A DNA stretch of 64,000 nucleotides, taken from NCBI GenBank assembly GCA_036250225.1, contig JAPZLL010000019.1, positions 62,001 through 126,000 of the forward strand, in the 5' to 3' direction. Below are positions 12,190-24,400 of this stretch, piece after piece. Made by a program: the position numbers and the translations under genes. Source of the stretch: Cercophora sp. LCS_1 (taxonomy: Eukaryota; Ascomycota; Sordariomycetes; Sordariales; Lasiosphaeriaceae). Within the stretch, counting starts at the first letter, position 1; each line of letters begins with the position of its first letter. The notes beneath the pieces were generated by a model, which was given only the letters and a program-made list of their open reading frames with translations, made no database searches and was not told where the DNA came from.

Positions 12190-15100
12190 ACACCACCCAC
12201 CCAACCACACCACTATCCATCGTAAAAACAGATTGATGGCACCAAAGTTTGGCCAACCGTCACATATCGCATCTCGCCTGCACAAGGATATTTTCTCCAC
12301 GGCGTCGAGTATAACGCCCCATCCACGGCATCGATGTCGAAGCACATGTCCTGTAACCACGCGGGCCGCCCCTCTACAAAGGGGACAGTCTTCTTTTGTC
12401 AGTCGCTGCAGAATAAAAAGGCCACATGCGTGCCGGGGATGTCCTTTCCGACCGGAGCTTGCCGTCGTCGAGAAGCTCGTGGATGCTTGACACAAGACTT
12501 GACAGCTGCCAGTTCTGCGGGAGAACGCCACGTTGAAGTTGCTTCTTCGATTTGTTGCGCGACTCGGCGTCCGCTCTGGTTCCCCTGTGTGTTGTAATCG
12601 CCGATTGACCCTCGGGCCTTCGCCTTTGTCGCAGCAGCAGAAACTGGAATTCGGGTTGGCGGAGTTGGCACCCGGGGCTCAGACGCGTAGACATTGCCGG
12701 CTTCGGAGCGTGACGAGTGCTGGGCCAACAGCAGCGCGCCGGTTCAGTTCTGCGACCAAAATGCCTTCATCCCGTCACATTAGCGGTTTTCGTCGCATGA
12801 AGTCGACGCGTTGTTGGTCGTGCGCACGAGTCTGTCCAAATGCCATTGGCATTGCAACATCCAGGACACTGGAGAAGCCGCAGGCGCACGCAAGCATCGA
12901 TGCCAATTCGCAGTGGTTGAATATTCCGCAATGGGCAACCATGGCTAACGTTCCAGCGGACAACACAATGTCGCCAGGTGCCCCGACCCTGGTCACGATC
13001 CCCGCCATGCCACTATCATTGCCCACCCACCGCAGTTCATCACGGATGCACCACCCGCACCAACGGACCATAGCCAGAAAAGCTGCGCCCATACCCTATT
13101 AGCCAGCTCGCAAATACCCACCGTTCCGAGAGCGGAAGACGAGGCAAGAGAAATGACACTTTTTCGGGCAACGGACCGCAACAATGGCCGACGCGGTTCT
13201 GGTTCTGCAGAGCCTGGTCGCCGAGATCACACCCGGGAGCCGTCCTGCGATGGACCCTGTCGCAACGGTGTCATCCGCGCTTAAGTCGCCCACTTGACAC
13301 GCGCCGAGCGACGACAAGGAACCCCCGGATTGCGTTGAGGTAAGCCCATTCACATTGATGTTCGACGACACGACATCCATCAGGAACGCACGCGATTCCC
13401 TGCACTACCTAGGTAGGTATTTTGGTCGCTGTCGGTATTCTATTTGGAACTTGGCCGATGCAAACTCTGCGAAGAAAAAAAGGGCTGGCTTAAGTTCAGA
13501 ACGTCAAGGTGACGAACCATGTCCTGTCTTTTTCCCCTCGACTGCCATCCCTGTTCACTCGCGCGCTTGACACTGGCCGCCATGTCTTGGAGGCGGACCC
13601 GACAGTGTGGAAGCCAATCCCGGCGTCGGATAAAGACAGGGATGTGGGTGAGGGCCTCGCCACCTTTATAGCCCCTCTCTCTCCCTGGTTGAGACACGGC
13701 CGCTGTCGCTCCCAAGAAAAGCGGGAGAAAGAATGAGTTTTTGGCATCACTGGGTGGGCGCGCGCACGGAGGAGAGACACAGACAGGTAACTCGGGGGCC
13801 AAATGCGTCGCGCGATGCTCAGAAGGCCATGGCATGGTTTTTGTGCGCAGAGGGTCAATGGGCGAGCGATGTTGGGGGTCGGAGATGGTTCTGATGGCCA
13901 AAAGGGGATCTTGGCTGTTGGGAAGTGCACGCAGTCCGTCTGGTGGCGGAAGATGTCTCCGTCTTGTTTCGTATCATGGCCATTGTTACGGTATCGACGA
14001 GACATGCAATCCGCTCCGACGAACAACACGGACCAAAGGGGGTTGCCCTCACACCGAGACGGCAATACGGCCGCTGCAGACGTCTTATATCGGCAATCGT
14101 CAGTGGTGGAGCCCAGTCGACCGCCAACACCGTGCAATCTCTGTCGCAGATGCCTCATACTGGCTGCCGTATCTGCCGATACGATGTTTCGACCAGAGCC
14201 ACGCTCTTGCCGAAACGACCTGGCGCCGAATTGCATCGACGCGTCTATGCTTTTGGCGCGCTCGATTGCCGCGGACAAGGCCGAGCCGGCCAATAGTTGC
14301 ATCGCCGGCTGATCTCCTGTAGCAGCGAGCCACTCGCAGCCGAGGACGATTCCCAGATCTACGGATCGCGCAATGCCAACAGCAGTGACACGGCATGAGC
14401 GCAGACGCAGCCCCCGTGTTCATTTACCGTTGTCATGGCAGGAGACTTGTTATCTTGACCGCGCTCTGAGAAGAAGAACACTGAGGACGTTGACCGTCGC
14501 ACACGGGGCTCTAGAAGCACAAGCCGGCAAACACGAGGTGGCGCCGGAGTTTAGTTAGTTGTCTCTAGGCAACGTCGAGCTGGCGGAAGGACCCGGCGTG
14601 CGCAGGCAGTTTCTGTCTGAGACAGTTATAGGGCGCCGAATCGCAAGGGACCAACAAGTCTTGTTGCGGGGCTCGACGGGATGGATGTCAAGCAATGCCG
14701 CAACTCGTGGCCCACGCTCACCCCGCAGTCTGTTTCTCCCTACCTTGAATCCGCCTGGAATGTTGTGCGTGGGATATAGCTTGCTGCCTGGCACGAGAAG
14801 AGCTGGACACTGTCCCAACACACCGAGCATGACACCGACTATCTCGCCAACTGCCAGTGGACAGTTTCCAGCTGGACAACAGCTCGATGACAAATGACAC
14901 AGCTGACAAATGACGCCCTGTGGAACCAACTCGCTGGCGGGGGTGCTGTCCTGAGGGAGAGGTGGGCACAAGCCAGAAGCATTTTTTGCTCAGAGGCGCT
15001 CCTCTGCGTGGGAGCCACGAGGCCAGAAAGCCACCGTCTCAGAAGGGGGGCGCCACGCAGTTCCCATTCGACCTGTCAGTCGGCGGGCAGCCAAAAGGAG

Positions 15101-15560
15101 GTGTCTGCTGCCATGCACGTATGCCGCACTGTGCTGTCTGGCGGTCAAGTCGACCCCCTCCTCACAGAAAAAAAAAACGCCCCAACTACACAATACTGTT
15201 TTCTGCTGCCCATCTACCTGTGACTGCTTTGGGGTCTTCAGCTCGACGAGATGCCATGCCGACACCAGCCGCTCGCCGGTGGAGTCCTGCTGCCGATCGG
15301 CTTGACGTCGGGCCTCTCTCAAATGCCAAGCCAGACTGTCCCCAAAGCAGAAGCACCAACCACATGACATGTTGGAGATGGACTTGGACGCAAAAAGGCG
15401 GCACCGAACAAGATGAATCGTTGTGTGTACTTGGTTCCATTAAACTAGACATTTTTCTCTCTCCCTGCCTCCCAATGCAACACGAACGGACACTATTGTC
15501 AAGAACAAGAACAAGACAATAACAAAGGCGCCCCCAATGCAACGCCGGGACGACCCTTTT

Positions 15561-15577
15561 CTCTCTCTCTCTCTCTC
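15561..15577. repeat. (CT)n microsatellite
   Basis: Eight CT units after a T4 run, downstream of the forkhead gene and probably beyond or in its 3' UTR. Confidence 0.9.
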
Positions 15578-15786
15578 CCCCATGCGCCCGCCCATTCAGA
15601 TCAACCAACAGAACCAACCCAACCCAGGGCAGCCCAGCCCAAAATGCTATGGATACATTGTATGCAGTCGTAAAGATGATGCAAAAAAGGAAAACCTAGT
15701 AGTTTCCATGTATCTCTTTTTTCGTTTCGTCTCTCTCCAATTCCCCCCCTCTCAAATGACCACCCAAAAGAGCCCCCGCTTCGTAA

Positions 15787-15814
15787 CATGTGTGTGTGCG
15801 CGCGCGCGTGTGTG
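15787..15814. repeat. Alternating pyrimidine-purine tract (TG/CG), Z-DNA prone
   Basis: A perfect 28-base alternation of pyrimidine and purine with a CG core flanked by TG repeats on both sides. Such sequence is the classical Z-DNA-forming type. It lies about 500 bases beyond the stop of the forkhead gene. Confidence 0.85.
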
Positions 15815-16326
15815 GTTCGTAGCTGCTTGTAATTCGTTCATGAAGGGGTATCCATTTTCGCATTTCTTCCGTCCCTCCAAGCCAAGCCATTCCATCCCTC
15901 CCATAACCCATTCCGCCAGCTTAAAAAAAAAAAAGCAAGGCATTCGACAAAACTGTCTCCCAAAAAGCAAGACATCCAGCAAAACCAAGGCAAAAACCCG
16001 TCTGCCAAGACTGGAAAGCAAGGCAAACCATCTTCCCAAAAACAAAAAGCAAAGAGAAGTTGTAATAACAGAAGCGAAGGTGACAAAACCACCGAGACGA
16101 AAAAAAAAAGCCAAGACGACCAACCTAACTGCGCATGCACATCGAATCTGAAACTCGCATACCCGGTCCCCACACCACCTGATCCCATCACCCCAATCGA
16201 TTGCATTGATCGCAATCCCCGCCCCCAACGTGGGCTAGCTGCGCAACGCTGCGCTACGACCTAACCCACCGCTGCCGCTGGCTGCCGCTGCATGGTCCCT
16301 GTCAAGACCCGCCCTACAGCAGATGC

Positions 16327-17619
16327 TTAATACCCGTACTCAACATCCTCCCACCCAACACCATAGCCCATAACCTGCGGAACGGGATACTCGACGCCAT
16401 GTGCGTGTGCGTGAGCATGAACGGTATACGAAACAGGCGTAACGGGTTCATCATCCCATTCGTAACGTTCGTAGCCGTATACCTTCTGTTGATGTTGATG
16501 CCGATGAGAGGAATGTAACTGGTGAGGATGCGAATACGGCGTCTTCATACTGGTGCAGGCGGCTTTGCGGACGGGTTTCTTTGCGCGGCGCGACGGGGTG
16601 CCCTTGCGGTAGCGGGTTGTCGATTGGACGCCTTCTTTGACGGCCCATGGCTCGAGGTACCATTCTGTTGTGGTGGGTTTGGACTTGTCCTTCTCTGAGA
16701 TGCTGCCGTCTGGTGTTGGGGTTGGTGTTGGGGGGGGAGGGCGGTCGCGTTTTGTAAAGGCCTGGGATGTCAGCATTGTTCCTTGGTATCATTGGTTGAG
16801 GAGTCCAAGACACCTCAGTGACAGACGACAGAAACTCACCTGGTTCATGCTCAAATTATGTCGGATGCTATTCTGCCACCCCTTGGTCGCGCTCTTGCCC
16901 TTGGCCGTGTTCTCCCGGAACCACTGGTAAATCTCCTGCAGCGTCATGGCGTGTCGCTCCGTGCTGAGAAACGCCCGGCAGATCAGCTGCGCGTACGGCT
17001 CCTCCTGCTTCTGCGCCGGTCGTGGACTCCCGTGCCGCCCCATCCCGTCGTCTGAGTCGTTGACGGGCGTGGGAGGATACGACGACGGCAGATGCTGGCC
17101 CTGGCTTGGTAGATACGACGGTGCTGGGTTTGGATAGCTGGTGGGCATCGGGTACGACGACGACTCCTTGGACGGATACGGATAGCTTGAGCGGTACACG
17201 TCGTTGTTGTCCCAGGGCTTGCAGTACTGGTCTGCCGAGCTCCAACTGCGAGGAGACGAGTTGGCCGAGTAGACGTGAGGGAACGCCGTGGCCGTGGGCG
17301 AGCTGTGGAGGGCGTAGTGTTCGTACTCGTCCTTTGGTCGTGGCCAGTGGGTGCCCGGCTGGCTCTCGGGGGACATGTAGGCGTTGCTGCCGCTCTCGTT
17401 GCTCTGGCTCGGCATAAGAGAGAGGTCAAACTGGGTGGGCTCCGGGCAGTAGACGTGCGAGCCAAAGGGTTCTGACGGCGACATGATGCCCGCCTCCATC
17501 TTGACAAGCTCGGGGGGCTGCGGTGTTCGCTGGGCTAGGGGCTGGCGTGGATCAGCAGATGAAGGCGACGGCATGTCTTTGAAGCTGGACGAGGATGAGG
17601 CTTGCTGGTGTTGTTCCAT
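16327..17619 (-). CDS. Forkhead-domain transcription factor
   Basis: Two exons, 17619-16840 and 16761-16327 (404 residues). The forkhead (winged-helix) domain begins near residue 205 (EEPYAQLICRAFL), continues through helix 2 (LQEIYQWFRENT) and the recognition helix WQNSIRHNLSMNQ, where the phase-0 intron falls, and resumes in exon 2 with AFTKRD and the wing segment WYLEPWAVKEGVQSTTRYRK. Between recognition helix and wing sits a Pro/Thr-rich insert of about 25 residues. The N-terminal 200 residues are Ser/Pro/Tyr-rich, typical of an activation region. The C-terminus has a His-Ala repeat and Tyr-rich end. A nuclear DNA-binding regulator; its targets are unknown. The ATG at 17619 is preferred because upstream in-frame sequence looks like 5' UTR. 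Confidence 0.88.
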
Positions 17620-19473
17620 GGCTGCTTGCGGCGAGTAGGACAGATACAGATGAAGAAGAGGGCGGTGCCGGTAAAAAAGGAAAGAAGAGGCGGTCGTGTT
17701 TAAGAGCACGGCGTCTGTTGGCCTGGTGCGCCGGCAATGACGACTGTGATTGGGGAGACATTGGCGGCCAGGGACGAGAGTGCTGCTGCATGGGAGATGG
17801 GAGATGGCACTCCACTCCCACACACGGGACCCCGGCTGCTGGAGAGGTCCTGGTCACAGCCAGGGAGTGACGGGCATCAACGCCCTCCCCAGAGAGAGAC
17901 AGGGGCCGGGGTGCGTGACATAGGACGTAGCGACAGACGGATGCAAGATGGGGAGAGGGCAATCGTGCCAGCGCAGAGCGTCCAGTGTTTGGCCCTGCCC
18001 GTGAGTCCAGCCTCTGTGCGAGGGTAAGAGTGAGGGAGACAGAAGAAGACGCGCAGGGTGCAGGTGAGGGGTGCGCAAACGGCAAACAGACATGCTACAT
18101 GCTGGACGCATCCGTACGCCGTCGTCTTGTACAATACGCCTGGTCGGCAGACGCACAAGTACCCCCAACCCGGAAGAATTGGCAAGGCCTGTTTGGTGGG
18201 CGTGCTTCCTGGTCGCGGAGCCGGCCATGTCTCGTAGGTACACGGTACCTGCCACCCATCCAACCCCCCATGTCGGCAGACCAGCGCCACAGTCGCAGCA
18301 GGCGAGGAGAAAAAAAAGATGGACGACGAGTGGCTGCTGCCCAGTGTCCAGGCCCCGCGACCACACACCTGCCGCCCGCATCGCATGCCCGGCCCCCCAA
18401 CCAGGTCGACCCCCAACGCCCGCGAAGCCAGGCCAGAAAGGCCGGCGGTGTTAGCCGGCCAGCAGCTACCCGTCTGGGTCTCCGTCTTGGACCAGCGGTG
18501 ACGGGCGCAGGACGGACCGGCACCGGCAACAATACCTTGTACTGACAACAATTGCGATGCGCATCCTCTGCGCGCCATCGTCATTTTGTGCAGCTTGATT
18601 GTTCTCGTCGACATCTGCAGCTGCCGCGCGCGCGTGCATGTTTTTGTCGGTGCAAAACAACGCAGTCATCGGTTGGTGGTGACCGCCCTGCTCTCCTCGC
18701 GGACGGCCCTTCGGCAAGCACAGCAAAGGGCGAGAAGACAGGTTCGGCAGGGTGCAGAAATGGCATCTTCCTGAAACGTCCAATCAGTGTTGCCTAGCAA
18801 AAACGCAGCGCCGGTTGGCGCCCAGTCCAATGGTTGTCGCCGGCCACCACCCAGACTGTGCAAGAAGCATCGCAATAATATCCTCAGAGTGTGCCAGCTG
18901 CAGAATATGTTTCATTCTAGAACGTCTGTCGAAAGAGCCGGGCTGCAAACGCGGCCAGATACGCCCCAGCCCTGCCAGCCCTGTGGCCGCTGTGTGGAAT
19001 CTGGATCCTGCTGCCTACCTTGTTGAGCCTCCACCACTGCCATTCCATCCGTATCTGCACCGCGAGAGCGTGCCAGTGTGCTTCCCAGTGTGAGCAGTCC
19101 GCCGTGACCGTATGCGACGACACCGCTAGTTGACACCGCCAGATCGACGGGCCTGGGCGACTGGCGACGGCTGCTCTGCGGACAACTCTGACACCGTCAC
19201 CGCCGGCTGCCCGTGTCACACTCGCCCGTTGCGGGTGCCAGCGCCATTGCCAGCCCGGGGATCCTTGGGGAACCTCTCGCTGTCCTGCTCGGTCAGATAG
19301 ACGAACTGCCCGCCCGGAGCCGTGTCACAAGCTCCGTCATGCCATGACGACGCCTGCCCATACTTCTCTCCCGCGCCAGCCAGTCCCGCCAGTCTGTGCT
19401 ACCATCGTTGGCCCGGGCCAACCTAATCCCAATCGTCGGAGCATACCTGTGCTAGGCGCGTTTGCTCGTCCTT
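17620..19473. promoter_or_regulatory. Upstream region of the forkhead gene
   Basis: 1.85 kb between the forkhead start and the Cactin stop, so it is mainly the promoter and 5' UTR of the forkhead gene. It is GC-rich with many random open frames and no coding signal. A long promoter is common for developmental regulators; no individual site was assigned. Confidence 0.5.
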
Positions 19474-21143
19474 CTATTTCCTGTAGTAAATCTGCGACTG
19501 TCAGTCTTGTCCCTGATCAGTTGCATCTGCCGCTCGACATACCTTCTTGAACTGGAAGTGCAGCTGGAGAATCCCCTGCCAAGATGTTAGCCTTGCATTC
19601 CATGACAGATAAAAATAAGCATAAACCGGCCGAAATGGTGACCGACGGTGCTTGAGGCTGCGGCGGTCACCGGGCGGCCAATGCCGTGGCCGCAAGGGGC
19701 GCACAGGAATGGCGGTCTCAGACATACCTTGTCAAAGCTACTCTTAAACCCGCGATCCTTCTTGGCACTGTAGTCCCACTCCCGGTCGACGATGCGGAAG
19801 GCAATGTCTTCGTACGGTGGCCCGGCGATGAAGCGAATCAGGCACGTATCCTCCTTGCCGGCCGGGGCAAACGACTCGCCGCGTCGCCGGCCGTGCTCGC
19901 GGATGATCTTGAACGTTGGTGCCTTGGTCTTGTCGATGAGATCCGGGTAAAAGATGTTGAAGCGGTATCCCTGGACCACCTTGGGCGGCGGGTTATCGTG
20001 GTCGTAGTGCGTCTGGTTGTACTTGTTCCACTCGTACCCCATCTGCACACGGTTGAAGTAGCGCGGCTTTCGTGGTCGATACTTGTCAGCCCACAAGGGC
20101 TTGGTGATACCCGGCACCGCTTCCTCCCCGGTGAAGATCTCCTCGCCCTCCCCCACGCCTCTTGCGACTTCGCGGTCGTAGAGCGCCTTGGTGGCCTGTG
20201 AGAAGTCTTCGTTACCGGTCGACGAGAACCGGGCGGTTCCGGGAGGCGCAGCAGAGGAACTCGCGGAGGAGGATGCGACCGGCCGTGCCACGGCTTTAGT
20301 TGACCCGGAGGCGAAGTTGGAGGCCACGGTCGACAGCCCGTCCGACTCTTCCAGCGCCTTGGCCTTTTCCGGGTTGCGGGTCCTGAGCTGGTCGACCTTG
20401 GCCGCTTTGATGGCGTCGCAGACCTTCTTGAGCTTGGCCTTGGCCTTGTACACTAACAGGCTCTTGAGGAGTTCCTCCCAATAGTCTGTATCGATGGGTT
20501 CGTTTGAGGACAGCTTTGCTCGGATCTGCTTCTCAAGCGCCTCGAGCTGCTCTAGAGTCTTGGGACTGAGAATCTTGTCGACGTCGGTAGCCACAGATGC
20601 TAACGCCCTCCCCTCTGGCTCCTGAGGTCTGAGCTTCTGTCGTTGGTCGGCGCTCAACGCCAGCAAAGCTGTCCAATATTCCTTGTTTCGTGCATTATTC
20701 TCGAGCGTGAGGTACGACCGGATGTCTTCATCCAACTCTTTTAGCTGCGCCTCGTTTAAACTCTCCAAAACTGTCTCGGGGGCTGGAATGGCGATCTCGA
20801 CATCGTTCTCGTCGTCGTCAAAAACGTCGCGGTCGGTGTCGATGAAGCGGAGGTTGAATGCGAGGTAGTCGATGGGCTTGGCGCGCTGCTCACGCACACG
20901 GATGTCGGCCTTTTTCTTTGCCTGCTTCAGCACGAACTTGTCTTCGTCGGCAACAAACTGCTCCGACTGCTCGTCCTGGGTGAGATACCTGCCGACGGCC
21001 GACGCGTTGGCGCCTTTGGGAGGGGCTCGATAAGGTTTCGAAATACGGTTGCTGGAATCGTGGCGCGGCGACGCGATGTCTCTGTTTTCTCGGCGCGGCT
21101 TAGAGCCGTTGATCATGGCTTGTCTGTCGGCATTCATGCTCAT
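19474..21143 (-). CDS. Cactin-like splicing factor
   Basis: Three exons, 21143-19728, 19575-19543 and 19491-19474 (488 residues). Cactin is a nuclear spliceosome-associated protein. The conserved C-terminal domain is clear: KPLWADKYRPRKPRYFNRVQ, GYEWNKYNQTHYDHDNPPP, YRFNIFYPDLIDK, CLIRFIAGPPYEDIAFRIV and WDYSAKKDRGFKSSFDK, then GILQLHFQFKK in a 33-nt exon and IYYRK in an 18-nt terminal exon, which is the canonical Cactin end. The middle part is charged and helical (about residues 60-270). The N-terminus is shorter than in animal Cactins. The gene is divergent from the Rtc1 gene, with 331 bases between start codons. Confidence 0.92.
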
Positions 21144-21474
21144 CTTGGGTATCGGATGTCGTCGTGATGGATTAGTTGAGGTTTGAAGAACTGATCAGGA
21201 TCAGGTATCTCAACGCCAACGAGAGCCGCAGCGTAGGATGCAGATCGGCAGGGGATAAAATGGCGGTGTGGAGGGGCAAAATGGCTATGACCTCAACGCC
21301 AAGCCGAGCCCGCCGGCGCTGCGGATCGCGTCGGCGTCAATCCACCAGCAATCAATCACGGCGCATTCTCCCGTCCATTCTCGTCTTCGTATCGCTATGG
21401 CAGCCTGCGGACAGCGCGCCGCAATGCAACCGCAATGTATCTGATACCGGGTTGAGATACGGGCATCTGCAGCG
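21144..21474. promoter_or_regulatory. Bidirectional promoter of the Cactin and Rtc1 genes
   Basis: Only 331 bases separate the two divergent start codons, so both promoters share or overlap this segment. No TATA box is evident, as expected for housekeeping genes. Confidence 0.6.
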
Positions 21475-24400
21475 ATGGAAGCAGTGTACAGCATTGGCAA
21501 CCAGGGCCGCATCATGCGCCGATTGCTCGGCCGATCGACCGTCGACTCGTCGCACGAATCCGCCAGCGTCACCAGCTCGCCCCTCGGTGCCCAGTACCGC
21601 CCCTCGGCGTCGCAGAATGCCGTCTACAACGCCCAAGTTCCGATCAGCGCGATTGATAGCTCCCCGAACGGATTGTCTGCGATTCTCGCTGGCCGCCACA
21701 TTCTGCGGATGATCAACCTCGATGGCCTGAACATCAAAGAGGGCTTTGACTTGCGGTCGCTGCTAGTCGGGAAGCCGGATCAGCTTTCTATCACCGACGT
21801 CAAATGGGGAAACGGTCCTGGAAGCTCGAGCATTTTCACCGCTTGCGCCGGCGGCAAGATCTTTCAATATGATTTGGCGCGTGCCAGCAGCGCTGCTGCT
21901 GGTGGGCGGAGCGTTGACACTATACAAATGCGCGAAGACACCCGGCAGATCAACACATTGGATATCAATCCTCATCGCGGGACATGGCTCTTGTCAGGCA
22001 GCCAGGACGGCATCGTGCGATGCTTTGACATCCGTACCCCGGTGCACACACGAACCGGCGCTACATTTCGGGCGGTTCAAGCCTTCAAGTGCAATGCCGA
22101 CGGTGTTCGCGAGGTTCAGTGGTCGCCCAAGGATGGCTTCTACTTTGCGTGCTGCACCGAGCAGGGCGTCGTGCTAAAATGGGACATTCGCAGGCCCAGT
22201 GCCCCGGTGCAAAGGATCAACGCTCACGATAAGACGTGTTCGGCCATTGCTTGGCATCCGGATGGTGACCACCTGGTCAGCGCTGGCTGGGATAGCAAAT
22301 GCCATGTCTGGGACGTGTCCAAGACAGCAGACAAGAGACAGAAGCCGAAATGGACAATTTCGACTCCTGCTCCCGTCGCTGCCCTGGCCTGGCGTCCCGG
22401 CCAGTGGTCGGCTACAGCCCAGGGCAAGAGAGCGTCACAAATTGCTGTTTCGTATGATGAGAGCAGCCAGAAGCGGTTTGGTATCAACGCGGTTCACATC
22501 TGGGATCTAGCAAGACCGACCATGCCCTACCGCGAGATCCAGAGGTTCGACAGCTCGCCCAGCGCCATCCTCTGGCATGATCAGTATCTTCTCTGGACCG
22601 CCGGACAAGACCACCTCTTCAACCAGTGCGATGTCACATTTGCACCCAAGGTGATTGACCGCCAGGCAGTGTCGACCCTTTCGTTTTCCCCGCGCGGCGA
22701 TGTGTTGATGTTCCTCGATGAGCGAACCCCCTCGCATCATCCGCGCCCACGCATCATGCACTCCGAGACCACCCCTCTAGCCTCGTACAGCTCAAGCCCA
22801 GCCACCCCTAGGTTCAGTGTGAGTCGCAGTGATTCCGAAGACGATGTGATTGGCAGCTTTCTCGGCCCCCGTCGACGTGGTAGTCGCAAACGGCGTCTTA
22901 GCACACGCTCCGCCGCCGCCGCCCTCAGCACCACGCCGCCGGGTTCAGGCGCAGAAGAGGTTATGGGGCTCGAGCAAACGATCAAGGTCACGGGCATCTA
23001 CAAACCACAGCAGTCTATGGCCATCGGGCATGTTCCCGCTGCCGCAAAGGTCGAGATTTACGAGTACCTGACGACCAATTACCTTGAGACATTGCACACT
23101 CAACTGCCCTGCACGCCGGGAGGAAAGGCAATGCCCGAGCGAATTGCTTCCATCCTTGAGCATTTTGCGACCGCTGCTGAGAACGTAAACCAGTTTCGAC
23201 TTGCCCAGACCTGGCGAATTCTTGCCTACGGCGTGGACCTGATCCTCCAGAGACGGGCCCAGTACCACTTTGAGGCGCGGATGGAGAATATTAGGACGGC
23301 CTTTTCCAAGAAGAAACTTGAGGGGAAGCTGAAGCCTACACTAGAGATGTCCTTGGACCTGCAGGACGACGGCGAGGCAACACCCCGAAAGATGATGTCG
23401 ACCGGGAGCCTCAACGACAAGGGGCTCCACGCCCTGTCGCTGATTACGAGAGAGCTGGAGAGCACATCCAACGTCCCGACGCCTTTAGCGCGCCCAATCC
23501 CAGACACCGAGGTCGCACACACATACGAAAACGGCCGTGGTAAGAAACTGACGCCCATCATCGAGCCGGACAGTTTCACTCTCCCTCCAGCCATCCACGC
23601 GCACGCGGTGGCACTCGAGAAGCGCAAGCGGCTCGACTCTGAACCGCTGTCGATTGTCAGTCATGACAGCGAGAACACCCAGGCAAGCACCGAGGGTTAC
23701 GACTTTTACGACACAGAAGCTATCAGTAAGGCAATCGATGTCCCTGTCCCAAATCCTAAAGCCCAACCTGTCCTAGATTATAGAGGAAGGTCTCCCAGCA
23801 GACGAAAGTCCGTCATCCGACAGGACTCAGACGACAGCTTTGCCCAAGTCTTTTCCATCTCCAACAGGAATCGACGAACCACGGGGCTCACGGACTCTTC
23901 GAGCGACAGCGTACCCAATCGCGCAGCCATTAAAGCCGCCGTCCTTGAAAAAGGAAACTCGGTCGCCAGCGAAGAGGGCGAATTTGGGAGTCGCATCCGT
24001 GGCCAGCAAATCGGCACCTCTCCCAGCGCCCAATCCGGCTTTCCCTTTCGGCAGCCCCTACATCGTTCAGACACTGGCCTCACAGCCTTTACCGACGAGC
24101 ACCATCTCATCACGCAAACGACCAGCGACAGCTTCGAGTCTCCATATCGATCCCAAACTGACACCGAATTTCTCGAGTCCCCGCAGCGTCAGCCCCCATC
24201 CGTCTGCTCTGGACCCGAAGAAGACTATCGCTCTCCCTACATCATCGAGGCTGACTACCTCCACTGGCCATCTGACCCGCCGTATCCCTATCCCCTCCAA
24301 ACACCCTTCAACCCATCCCCTCCTCTCCAACCATACTCGCTCATTTCTCGCGCCCTCGCGTTTGAAGCCAAATCCTCGGCCCTCAACGCAGCCGCCATCG

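Larger units (their letters stand above)
9777..16326. other. 6.5-kb interval without a recognisable gene
   Basis: This interval lies between the start of the polygalacturonase gene and the end of the forkhead gene. Many frames of 60-270 codons are open on both strands, but none shows a domain, a signal peptide, a consistent splice structure or codon conservation that I can recognise. The longest ATG-started one is 14302-13496 on the minus strand (268 codons). The interval contains microsatellites near 12.2 kb and 15.6 kb and an alternating purine-pyrimidine tract near 15.8 kb. It probably combines a long promoter for the pectinase gene and the 3' UTR of the forkhead gene; long non-coding transcripts are possible. 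Confidence 0.5.

Noticed and set aside
13496..14302. 268-codon minus-strand frame with ATG
   Set aside because: No recognisable domain, signal peptide or helical pattern; Arg/Ser-rich composition typical of chance frames in GC-rich DNA.
15537..16151. 204-codon plus-strand frame with Lys-rich end
   Set aside because: Composition follows simple CT- and A-rich repeats of the sequence; likely antisense of the forkhead 3' UTR.
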